A DNA stretch of 64,000 nt, taken from the NCBI GenBank assembly GCA_017979445.1, contig CM030705.1:17687040-17751039 (forward strand). Reading direction: 5' to 3'. Shown piece by piece: positions 12,201 to 19,765 of this stretch (positions within the stretch are counted from its first letter, which is position 1; every line of letters starts with the position of its first letter). Source of the DNA: Akebia trifoliata. Taxonomy: Eukaryota > Streptophyta > Magnoliopsida > Ranunculales > Lardizabalaceae. A program made the position numbers and the translations under genes. Below the pieces are notes generated by a model that saw nothing but the letters and a program-made list of their open reading frames with translations, did no database searches and was not told the origin of the DNA.

Positions 12201-15200
12201 TTTTTTCAGGTATGAGTCAGTCGCTGCAAGTTGTGTTACTTCTCCTGTCAAATATCCCAATTTACCCCTTCCATTGATCGCCAATTTCACAGATTGCGCC
12301 CATTCGAGATAATTTTCCCATCAAGTTTGTGAACTGTGGGTTGCAGGATAGAAATTTGGGAAAGAGATTTGCCAGATGATGTTGATGTCGTCAATTGGGT
12401 AATCTCGGACAAATCTACCGAGGCAGTAGGGTTTTTCATTGCACCGGTCATCGCCATCTTCGCCATGGAAAATCAGATCTAGAGCACAAGGCTGTGATAC
12501 CATGTAACTTTTGAGAAGAAGAAATAATTATTCTACTTAAAAAAATAATGAACTAATACATAGATTTATAGCAAAACAGTAGTACCAGTTCTGGAACTAA
12601 TTTTACTATAAAAAAGGAACAACTAATTATAGCTAAAAAAAAGGAAACTGCCTAACTAAGATTTAAAATTTGAAATACTAATTTCAAAAAATAAACATCC
12701 TAACTACTTCCTAAAATTTCGACACTATCTTTGGGATCTGATGCTACACCGTTGCTCAATACCTTAATTCTAAAAAAATAAAAAACTATTTTTTTGTCGC
12801 CTAGGCCCCAAGGGGGTCTACCGCTTAGCGCTTTTAACAACCTTGGCCAGAATACATTACCTCAAAGGAAAACGTGTCAGAAGACATTAACTATATATAG
12901 AAAGAAAGAAAATGAATCATGAAATTCAACATAAATTTCAATACGGGATTTTTTATGCAATACATAGCCAAACGATCATCGAGCTAAGCCTTTCCCTTTT
13001 AATCTGGTAACTTATCAAACAAAAGCAAATAAACATTTTTTGGAATCATACACGATACAAAGTTTCAAAGACATTGACACCCACAAACCTGACACCTACA
13101 AGTCCGTATCGTTCATTCCTTATGTTGCGAGGTAATTTTTTTAACACTTAGGTTCATGTTCAGTACAAAAAAAATTGTATTTCATAGATGAAATAAATTA
13201 ATATCATACGAACGATATATAAGTAATTGAAAACAAAAATACTTGACTAAATTAAAATTTATTTCACGGGCTCAATTATAAAGGGTTTAGGGGCTATTAT
13301 TTTTGGATGGTATAGCTAGATCAGTTCTTAGATTGTATTTTTCTTTGTTGATCTGCCTCTTTAGTAAGTCCCTTTATCACTAGAGAGTTGTTTCATTTAT
13401 TTTCCTTTATTGATAAATAAATGTATTAATAAAGTGGTAGAGAACTCGAGATGACCAACTAGGAGTACAATAGACAGCCAAAAGGCACATGGACTCCCAA
13501 CCTCACCTTGGAGCTATACTACACACCCACTCCCATCTACCCGAGAAATCCAGTTGTTTCATTTACTTGTTTCCCTGCCTATTTTTTCAATTAAGTATCA
13601 GTTTTTATATTTTGGAGAAGTGTTCGCATGTATTAGATTGTTGTATTACAACACGGCGTCCAACATGGTAATTTCTTAGAAAATGGAGTGCACTTGTTGC
13701 ATAACTAGTAACTTACAAGAACTGATGAATAAGCTTATTAGAGAAAACCATGTTGAGATGGATCAGTTAGAAGCTCCAAAGACAAAAATAGAATGAGCAC
13801 ATTTGGGTGAATCTATAAATGGAAAGTCGTGGGAGTTTGGGCAAGCATTTACAAATTACAACACCAAGAAAGAGTGCTTTAAGTGCAATTTGAGGATTAT
13901 GAAGGGCAAAAGAATGCCTAAAGATCAAGTGCATTGAGTTAGCATGAAAAGCTATGAAGACACATCTTGAGAAAAGATATAGCTCTAAATAGAGTAAAAT
14001 GGCGAAATCAAATTCCTGTTTCCAATCCCAAAAAGTTGGGATAAGGCATGGATGACGATGGTGCTAACTTATCAATGGATAAACCTCTAAGCCAAAGCGA
14101 ACACAAGCATTCCAGTCCCTCCAAGGATAAAATTCAAGGCTAAACGAGATTGACATAAGGACTCATTGGTAATAATGCACATCATGGTCGCACTAAAATC
14201 AGCATCCTAATGTTTTTAGACGTGACCAAAGGACTTAAACTTCATAGACTGCTAAAAAAAAAATTAAAAATAAATAAAATGAAAATGGTTTGGGTTCTTA
14301 ATGTATTATCTTTATTGCAAGAGTAGATTTGTTATTTTTTCTTTTCTACATTTTCCATTAAAAATTTGTGTATTATTCAACTAATGAGAATTAAGGTTCT
14401 TTGGCATTCTTCCTCATGGCTGCTCTAGATTTTCATAGACCATGCATACTACTTCCTGTCTTCGCTCCTCGCCAATCTAGAATATGTAATAAAGCAATAA
14501 ACAAAACCTGAAAAACATCTAACAGCGATTATTTACTACACATGGAAGCCCAATTTCCCAATTATCTACAGTTCAGCCCAATTCTCCTACTCTATTAGCA
14601 ACCATGATTGGAGGAAACACCATCAACAGATTGAGTGCCCAAACCAGATTATTTTTCAATTAAATTCTATAATAGAAAGTGCGCCAAATACTGAAACATG
14701 ACAATCAAACCGAATTGCAAACTGGGTAATAAACCAATGAATAAAGAATGAAAATTTAGCATTTTTTCCTTCTAATATAACAGAAACAATCCAAGAGACG
14801 CTGAATTATGTAATTTGTTCAATCAAAAACCAAAGTCAAAAGATAGAAAAGAACCCACAGAACAACCATGATTGTAAACTCTATCGACCAGATTGAGTGA
14901 CCAAACCAGATTAATTTTCAACTAAATTCTATTATAGAAAGTGCGACAAATACTTAAACATGACGATCGAACCGAACTGCAAATTAGTTAATAAACTAAT
15001 AAATAAATAAATAAAAGAATCAAAATTTCACATTTTTTTCCTTCGATTATAACAGAAACAATCCAAGCGACAATGAATTACGAAATTCAAAAGATAGAAA
15101 AGAACCCTAACCGTAGTGATTTGAGATTCGAGAGCAGAGTGAGCGACAAATGAAGGAGGCTCCACTGCAGGAGGAGGAGATGGTTGATTCGATTTCTTAG

Positions 15201-15369
15201 CTACGTTCTTGATCAGTTTTCTCCACGAAACAAAGGTGGTCTCTCCGGGTCTGAGCTCCACAGTAAACCTCTGCCTGTCCTTGGTTGCAGAGACGGATGG
15301 AACGAAAGAGGAAGAAATCCTAGATGAGCTATCTACACCTCCACCGATCATCTCCTCCTCTTCCTTCAT
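6149..15369 (-). CDS. UBN: Ubinuclein-like HIRA-complex subunit, N-terminal four exons
   Basis: Exons at 15369-15112, 8781-8695, 6939-6847 and 6225-6149 join in frame to 171 residues without a stop; all visible junctions are GT-AG. Exon 1 carries [16 protein letters not shown], exon 2 [16 protein letters not shown], exon 3 [13 protein letters not shown] and exon 4 DEYFQVD and [11 protein letters not shown]. This order is that of plant ubinucleins (wound-responsive family), and exons 3-4 form the conserved HRD (Hpc2-related) region. Ubinucleins are known subunits of the nuclear HIRA chaperone that deposits histone H3.3 outside replication. Plant family members have several hundred more residues; those exons are not seen left of 6149, so they lie beyond the window or are lost. 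The first ATG in frame is at 15369. Introns 1 and 2 are full of transposons. Identification is strong; whether this copy is expressed is unknown. Confidence 0.87.
6226..6846. other. Ubinuclein intron 3, with a LINE-like 3' tail
   Basis: An AT-rich intron. At about 6541-6600, read on the minus strand, GGTCATCTCGATCACAC and then TTATTAATAAATTATTTACT form a tail also found in degenerate form at 13390-13470. This is most simply the 3' end of a 5'-truncated LINE. Nothing else was recognised. Confidence 0.45.
6847..6939 (-). CDS. UBN: Ubinuclein exon 3 (start of HRD region)
   Basis: It is 93 bp, 31 codons, beginning [13 protein letters not shown] and ending DSFIDDADL. The acceptor GGTTTTAG ends at 6940 and the donor GTTGGTACC starts at 6846. 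The acidic [12 protein letters not shown] motif is the hallmark of the ubinuclein HRD. A LINE tail ends about 17 bp upstream of the acceptor. Confidence 0.9.
6957..7490 (-). mobile_element. LINE (L1-type) 3' end in ubinuclein intron 2
   Basis: On the minus strand the C-terminal zf-RVT part of a LINE ORF2 is readable with frameshifts: [13 protein letters not shown] (the L-L-H-C signature), then [11 protein letters not shown] or, one frame over, MRTFDGKE. The 3' untranslated region has a long T run (opposite 7130-7147) and ends with a GTTTCAATAAAAC-type tail near 6957. It is 5' truncated and sits in the same orientation as the host gene. Confidence 0.65.
7736..8634 (+). mobile_element. LINE (L1-type) 3' end with poly-A
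   Basis: The plus strand encodes the end of LINE ORF2 in shifting frames: [12 protein letters not shown], then [17 protein letters not shown], then [13 protein letters not shown], the expected order of a zf-RVT domain and tail. An A-rich run at 8606-8632 marks the 3' end. It is 5' truncated, non-functional and antisense to ubinuclein within intron 2. The open frames at 7739-8132 on both strands are by-products of this relic. Confidence 0.7.
8695..8781 (-). CDS. UBN: Ubinuclein exon 2
   Basis: It is 87 bp, 29 codons, beginning [13 protein letters not shown] and ending EHLYM. The acceptor is TTTGTAG at 8788-8782 and the donor GTATTATT starts at 8694. Both junctions are phase 0, so it could be skipped without a frameshift. 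Confidence 0.88.
9149..9514. mobile_element. hAT-type MITE (366 bp)
   Basis: The ends are inverted repeats: left CAAGGGCAGAGCCAG, right (reverse complement) CAGGGGCGGAGCCAG, followed further in by GGGGGCA on both sides. The flanks ACCTAGTC (9141-9148) and ACCTAGCC (9515-9522) form an 8-bp target duplication with one mismatch, the size typical of hAT. There is no coding capacity, so it would have needed a transposase from elsewhere. Confidence 0.82.
9523..10366. other. Intron 1 DNA without genes
   Basis: AT-rich sequence of the disrupted inverted-repeat element. It has a GATGATGACGACGATGATGG microsatellite near 9762 and a long T run near 10045-10070. No gene was recognised. Confidence 0.45.
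10372..10593 (-). repeat. Copia 3' LTR
   Basis: 222 bp, on the plus strand TGTAACTTTTG to AAATTTCGACA, closely matching the LTR at 12503-12724 with scattered substitutions and small indels in A-runs. The next bases CCTCCCCTCAAG are the complement of a polypurine tract, which sets the orientation. Confidence 0.92.
10805..12013 (-). pseudogene. Copia reverse transcriptase and RNase H
   Basis: RT begins at about 12013 with [19 protein letters not shown] and [20 protein letters not shown]. It is frame-shifted at about 11800-11590 ([25 protein letters not shown]), then resumes at 11581 with the active-site YVDD and [12 protein letters not shown]. RNase H follows ([36 protein letters not shown]); the usual SSAEAE is SSVETK here, so a catalytic acidic residue is altered. 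No protease or integrase precedes it: gag is joined almost directly to RT, which points to an internal deletion. Confidence 0.9.
12033..12466 (-). pseudogene. Copia gag fragment
   Basis: The frame opens at ATG 12466 ([18 protein letters not shown]), shifts near 12320 at KLDG into [17 protein letters not shown], and continues with [23 protein letters not shown] and [13 protein letters not shown]. This is the plant copia gag (UBN2/DUF4219-type) N-terminal domain that builds the particle. It stops near 12033; the zinc knuckle is lost. Confidence 0.82.
12491..12502 (-). other. Copia primer binding site (initiator tRNA-Met type)
   Basis: On the minus strand TGGTATCACAGC directly follows the 5' LTR. 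The usual plant sequence is TGGTATCAGAGC, so there is one difference. It would pair with the 3' end of initiator tRNA-Met to prime reverse transcription. Confidence 0.85.
12503..12724 (-). repeat. Copia 5' LTR
   Basis: 222 bp with the same ends as the copy at 10372-10593. On the minus strand it is followed directly by the primer binding site at 12502-12491. Confidence 0.92.
12847..13389. other. Intron 1 DNA without genes
   Basis: AT-rich sequence; no gene or element boundary recognised. Confidence 0.4.
13390..13470 (-). repeat. LINE-like 3' tail
   Basis: Read on the minus strand it contains TTGGTCATCTCGAGTTCTC, then TTTATTAATACATTTATTTA. This resembles the tail at 6541-6600, so both are probably from one LINE family. 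Confidence 0.4.
13471..14595. other. Intron 1 DNA without genes
   Basis: No supported gene. The phrase CCCAAAAAGTTGGGATAAGGC near 14026 resembles a short stretch often seen in plant repeats, but I could not define an element. Confidence 0.35.
14600..15108. repeat. Tandem duplication next to ubinuclein exon 1
   Basis: Two units of about 250-270 bp (about 14600-14860 and 14868-15108) share AACCATGATTG, CAGATTGAGTG, CCAAACCAGATTA, ATAGAAAGTGCG, AACAGAAACAATCCAAG and AAAAGATAGAAAAGAACCC. The right-hand unit runs up to the exon 1 donor. The left-hand unit ends just before where a donor would be, so no second splice site was made. Confidence 0.8.
15112..15369 (-). CDS. UBN: Ubinuclein exon 1
   Basis: It encodes 86 residues from ATG at 15369-15367. 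An upstream in-frame TTG at 15378 is not a likely plant start. An acidic, Gly/Ser-rich head is followed by [16 protein letters not shown] and a Pro-rich stretch, ending ALESQITT. The donor is ACG|GTTAGG with GT at 15111-15110, phase 0. Confidence 0.87.
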
Positions 15370-15445
15370 GGAATCCAATGGATTCTAGCTAGGGCAGTGA
15401 AATTGTATTCTCTGTAAACAGCATTTGCTGTCTCTCTCTCTCTAA
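15370..15445 (-). promoter_or_regulatory. Ubinuclein 5' leader with a GA/CT repeat
   Basis: Upstream of the ATG, on the minus strand, an (AG)n run of about 14 bp (plus strand TCTCTCTCTC, 15430-15443) precedes a roughly 60-bp leader. Such runs are common in plant core promoters and leaders. No convincing TATA box was seen, so the start site is unknown. Confidence 0.45.
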
Positions 15446-16690
15446 AAAAAAATTATTGTAATTTTTGGAATGAATGCATTTTTGTCATTTCAGCATTTTC
15501 CGAATGATTTTTCTTTCTAAAACTAAGTCTACAAATTCACTGTTTTTAACTTTTATTTAATGCGTACCGTTATAAGGCCGAAACGGCATTTCAACGCCCA
15601 TATAAAATGACTAGATTTTTTTTTTAATGTATAAAACAGGATTTTATAAAGGGAAAATTACTTAAAAGGACTATGGTGTACTGATTTCTTTCTAATTAAT
15701 CCCTAAGTTTTAGGGTTTCTTTTAATAATCTATTTAGTAAAATTTTCATTTCTAATCAATCCTTGAATCGTACTCCACACATTTGTCGAAACTTCCCTAA
15801 CCATTCGAATTCACCATTTTTGTCTAAAAAAAATGGATTTTTGACATCTTATTCTAGTTTCGAAGACTCCATTCCAATTGATAGGATTTGAGAATGTAGA
15901 AACAAAATTATTTTCAAGTATTTTAAAGATGTATGTAAAAAGTCAGGGTTTCTTTCAATTTTTTATTTCATTTTTAGATGAAAATCGGTGAAGAATGATT
16001 CTTTTGGTTTTAAATCATCTACATAAATCGTTATGTCAAGTTTTTAATCGATATTTCCAATTATTTTAGTCTAAAAACTCGAAAAAATCGAAAACATGTA
16101 GGTATTACCAATGTTGAGCTCACCACTTTTTATTTTCAGGTTCAACATTTTTATTTTCGAGTTTGACATTTTTTTAAAAATTGTCAAACTCAACTATAAA
16201 AATTGGAGAGCTCGACGATAAATAAAAATTGGTGAGCTCAACAGTAAAAAGTGTTTAGCTCGACAATAAATAAAGTTGGTGAACTCAATAATAAATAACA
16301 ATTGGTAAGCTAAATTGTAGTGCCCCCAAATCTTAATATGAATCCCCATGATTTCATGTTATAATCTTAGTGCATTAAACAAAAATCCTCATAGTTGATA
16401 ATAATATAAATAGAAAAACATGTTTAAAAGGTAATAAATAATAGTGGAATAACATAGACTAAATATAATGCATGTCCAAAATCCCACATAAACATCAAAG
16501 TATCATAATGTACTCAAAGATGAAAATCAACGTAAAAATAATTGAAAGGAAATCGCATAACATCGCCAAATATAAGGAAGTCCTCTTACTAACATCAAAT
16601 CCTACCCCTCTCACTCAAAAAGGAAAATGAAAGACCTTAAACCTAAATTGCAATTAGACTAGTAGGTATAGTCCTGATGTTCTCCTAAAA
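15446..16690. other. Upstream DNA with a degenerate minisatellite
   Basis: No gene. At about 16110-16320 a roughly 34-bp motif recurs in degenerate form (GAGCTCGACGATAAATAAA, GTGAGCTCAACAGTAAAAA, TAGCTCGACAATAAATAAA, GTGAACTCAATAATAAATAA), with complementary-looking copies (TTTTTATTTTCAGGTTCAAC) just before. From about 16320 the sequence continues, after removal of G1, into 33089 onward. Confidence 0.55.
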
Positions 16691-16696
16691 GTGTGT

Positions 16697-17199
16697 TGTA
16701 GGACATCTACAGTTCTAAGTAATTTTCTAATTCTATTAGGTTTTATTTCTATTTTTAGTTATAGTAGGATTTTTATTTCATAGTTAAATTAGGAGTCTAA
16801 TTCCTAATTAATTTCTAATTTGTTTTAAATTCATTTTTATTATTTAGACCATAATTAGAAATGTTTAGAAGTCTCCAATTTGAGTTCTAATAGAATTAGA
16901 AATTTAGTTTTATGTTATAAACAAGTTAGGAATGTTAATTTTTTATATTTTAGTAGGATTACAAGTTTTTATAATGGAGTTATCTATATAAGGAATTCCA
17001 AATCCGAAAATCAATAATCAATCAATTCATAATCAATTCAATTATCTACTTTATTTTAATTACTTTTTTAGTTTTATGCTTTATTTTCTTTCAAGCTATT
17101 GCTTGTTTATCAATTGAATATATTGATTTAAATTTATTTTAAGTGTTCTATTGAACATAATTTATCGAATTTATTGATTCACAGGCTTCCGCTACGTCA
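16697..17199 (+). repeat. G1 5' LTR
   Basis: About 503 bp, TGTAGGACATCTACAG to CTTCCGCTACGTCA. It matches 32610-33088 (ACATCTACAGCTCTAAGTAA to CTTCCACTATGTCA). A TATA-like TATCTATATAAGG lies near 16981. The start may instead be TGTTGTAGG at 16694. Confidence 0.8.
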
Positions 17200-17201
17200 A
17201 G

Positions 17202-17213
17202 TGGTATTAAAGC
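17202..17213 (+). other. G1 primer binding site
   Basis: TGGTATTAAAGC, two bases after the LTR end, is a variant of the tRNA-Met site TGGTATCAGAGC. Confidence 0.7.
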
Positions 17214-17234
17214 TCTTCCTACGATCTACATTCA

Positions 17235-17926
17235 TGGTTGGTGAAGGAGAATTCATTATTAAAACTAAATTAGAAGCCCAATTCGAGAAATTTGAAAAAA
17301 ATGAACATCTTATTTGTATTAATCGTAATTTATTGCCAATACAACATGTTGATCCTTTAACTCGACATAGTCTTTTTTGAACTACATGCAAAGTGCAAGG
17401 CAAGTCGTGCAAATTAATTATAGATAGTGGAAGTTAAGAAAATATAATTTCAAGTTGCATGGTCGATGCATTCAAGCTACCTATTACGCAACACCCTACA
17501 CCTTATTCTATAGGTTGGGTGGACGATATGTACAAGAAAAATGTGACAAGCCAATGCTTTCTTTCTTTTAATATTGGGCAATATAAGGATGATGTTATTT
17601 GTAATATCGTCCCAATGAGAGCATGCCACATCCTTTTAGGAAGGTCTTGTCTTCATGATAATGATGTATCCTACTAAGGCAAAGCCAACACCTATTCTTT
17701 CATACATAATGGAGTCAAACTGATCTTACACCCTTCCCATTCAAAATCCAAGGCTACCCAATCAGTCAAGAAGAATGAAATATGCTTTGTTTTTACCAAC
17801 ATCAACAAGGACTTAAAGGAAACAAGCCAAGTGTTCTCGATGATAGTGCAACCTTCCAACCGAGATCCTCCTACTCAAGTTTCTCATCAAGTGCAACCCT
17901 TCCTTGAAGAATTTTCTTGTGTTTTT
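17235..17926 (+). pseudogene. G1 aspartic protease remnant
   Basis: The frame carries NRNLLPIQHVD, then CKVQGKSCKLIIDSGS with the DSG active site at about 17423-17431, followed at once by a stop. It goes on with MVDAFKLPITQHPTPYSIGW, QCFLSFNIGQYKDD and the closing HILLGRSC. This is the retroviral-type protease of plant gypsy polyproteins. It leads into VQPFLEEFSCVF, the linker to RT, where element L interrupts it at 17927. No gag precedes it. Confidence 0.82.
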
Positions 17927-18504
17927 TGTGGAAGCCAATTTTGGGATAAATCATCCTCCATCATGATTTTCACATTTTATTCACAAAATGGTAATAAAAA
18001 CATAAAAAAGAAAATATAAGACAGATTTTTTACGTGGTTCGGCAAACGTGCCTACGTCCACGGGCTCGAGGAGCCTTTCCACTATCAAACTCGCGGTTAC
18101 ATGACCTCTTTTCATCATTTTTGTCTCTACCTTCCTCTCCCCTTTTCCATGGCCTCAAGGCCTATTTATAGAAAAACCTTAAAAGAGTTATAACCCTTAC
18201 TTAGAATACAATTGACCAGATTACCTTTACCTAAATTAGTTATTACATTAAAGAGGAAAATAAACATCTTCAAATGATGCCACGTGTCCACCTCGGAATA
18301 CGTGTTGATATTGCAAATGGATAATCCCAATGAGAGACGACTTAATCCATTTTGATCTATTCTCTGCTTTTCTCCAACTGAGATCCTAACCCATGGTTGA
18401 TTTGTGACCGAGTCACCGAGCTTACCCTCGTATCTCTGTACTTGAATCGAATCCCTAGGTGTCACGTGTCGCCCCTTGATACCTAGCAATAAATATCATC
18501 CACA
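17927..18504 (-). repeat. L 3' LTR
   Basis: 578 bp, a close match to 21641-22219. On the minus strand TATAAATAGG at about 18170-18161 is a TATA box, supporting minus orientation. Confidence 0.88.
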
Positions 18505-18849
18505 ATACCCCCTCTCGAGGGTTTGGACTTTTAGTCCGAGCGCCCGAGAATAAATGAATGGTACCATGTGACACGTGGCAACGCACCTCATAAATTGTCA
18601 TTTTTCACTTATCGATCGGATTTTGTGCCATCATCCTAAACCAATAGATATAATCCCTTATGGTCAGGTTTGAAACATAAATCAATTAAACCCACCCCCA
18701 ATGGATGGACACCAGTCGTTAAAAAAAAACAAAGACGAGTTAACCCGACCCTCATTGATCGGGTTTGGTTTCCTTCACTCGCCAAGATTTTCGTTGTGTA
18801 CCGACCCCCTTACGATCGAGATTTGCTCCTCTCACGAACCAGAATTTTC

Positions 18850-19500
18850 GTTAAATAATAGAAGAACCAACCGAAGTCCCAGATCGGGTTTGGATCCTGA
18901 AATGATCCAAGACTTAGATTAATAATAGAAAAACTGATCGAAATCTCAGATCGATCTCACAACAATCCAAGACTTTGATAAATAATAGAATAACCGATCG
19001 AAGTCTTAGATCGAGCTCGACTCCCAGGCTTTGATAAATAATAGATAAACCAACCGAAATCCCAGATCGGGCTTGGATCCCAGAACGATCCAAGACTTTG
19101 ATAAATAATAGAATAATCGATCGAAGTCTTAGATCGGGCTCGGCTTCCAAGACGAACCAAGGCTTTGCCAAAAGAACCGATCGAAATCCCAGATCGGGCT
19201 TGGATCCCAGAACGATCCAAGACTTTGATAAATAGTAGAATAATCGATCGAAGTCCCAGATCGGGCTTGGCTTCCAAGACAGGCCAAGGCTTTGATAAAT
19301 GATAGAGTAATCGATCGAAGTCCCAGATCGAGCTTGGCTCAAATGATGGGCCAAGGCTTAGATTAATAATAAATAAACCGACCGAAATCCCAGATCGGGC
19401 TTGGGTCCCAAAATGATCCAAGACTTTGATAAATGATAGAATAACCGATCGAAGTCCCAGATCGGGCTCGGCCCCCATGACAGGCCAAGGCTTTCCGTTA
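18850..19500. repeat. 67-bp tandem array in L, two hairpins per unit
   Basis: About ten units start near 18869, 18936, 18996, 19053, 19119, 19179, 19246, 19313, 19380 and 19447; spacing is 57-67 bp, most often 67. Many units contain CCGATC, nine bases, GATCGG, and then CTTGGATC, seven bases, GATCCAAG, both able to fold. Other units have CTTGGC and GCCAAG instead of the second pair. Minus-strand open frames here arise only because the repeat lacks stops. Confidence 0.85.
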
Positions 19501-19584
19501 TACCAACCCCTCGGTTGGGCTCGGCACCAATGAAGGGCCAAGGCTTTCTTTGTAGGCCGACCCCCAACGATCGGATTTTGCACT

Positions 19585-19765
19585 AAGTGGACCGACTTAG
19601 GATTTGACCGGACTCCCCATATGAGTCAGGTGTGGCGCTAAGTGGTCCCGTACGACCGACTTAGGATATAGACCGGACTCCCCATATGAGTCGGGTGTGG
19701 TGCTAAGTGGTCCCATACGACCGACTTAGGATATAGACCGGACTCCCCATACGAGTTGAGTGTGT
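19585..19765. repeat. Second tandem array in L (three units)
   Basis: Units start at AAGTGG at 19585, 19640 and 19705, each with CCGACTTAGGAT and GACCGGACTCCCCATA, at spacings of 55 and 65 bp. Confidence 0.8.

Larger units (their letters stand above)
10372..12724 (-). mobile_element. Ty1/copia retrotransposon, internally deleted
   Basis: A complete insertion of 2353 bp with two 222-bp LTRs, flanked by the exact 5-bp duplication CTATC (10367-10371 and 12725-12729). Read on the minus strand: 5' LTR, tRNA-Met-type primer binding site, gag, a jump straight into reverse transcriptase, RNase H, polypurine tract, 3' LTR. Protease and integrase are missing and frames are broken, so it is non-autonomous. 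It lies in ubinuclein intron 1 in the sense orientation. Confidence 0.93.
9105..12846. mobile_element. Inverted-repeat element disrupted by a hAT MITE and a copia element
   Basis: The left end reads TTGTCAAAAGTGGGGCCTAG. The right end, reverse complemented, reads CCAAGGTTGTTAAAAGCGC and then GGGGCCTAGGCGAC. This gives diverged terminal inverted repeats with the GCCTAGGCGCC core seen in some plant DNA elements. Between them lie the hAT MITE (9149-9514) and the copia element (10372-12724), both of which look younger. The outer boundaries and the superfamily are inferred; no outer target duplication was confirmed. Confidence 0.4.

Noticed and set aside
15370..15378. Upstream TTG start for ubinuclein (89-residue exon 1)
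   Set aside because: A non-ATG start is unlikely in a plant gene; ATG at 15369 is in frame and close by.
18914..19583. Minus-strand ORFs of 146 and 208 codons
   Set aside because: They are the translation of the 67-bp array in element L; the repeats shift frame and no domain is present.
18850..19765. CRISPR-like regular repeats
   Set aside because: Units are directly adjacent with no unique spacers, the genome is a plant, and the arrays lie inside a retrotransposon.
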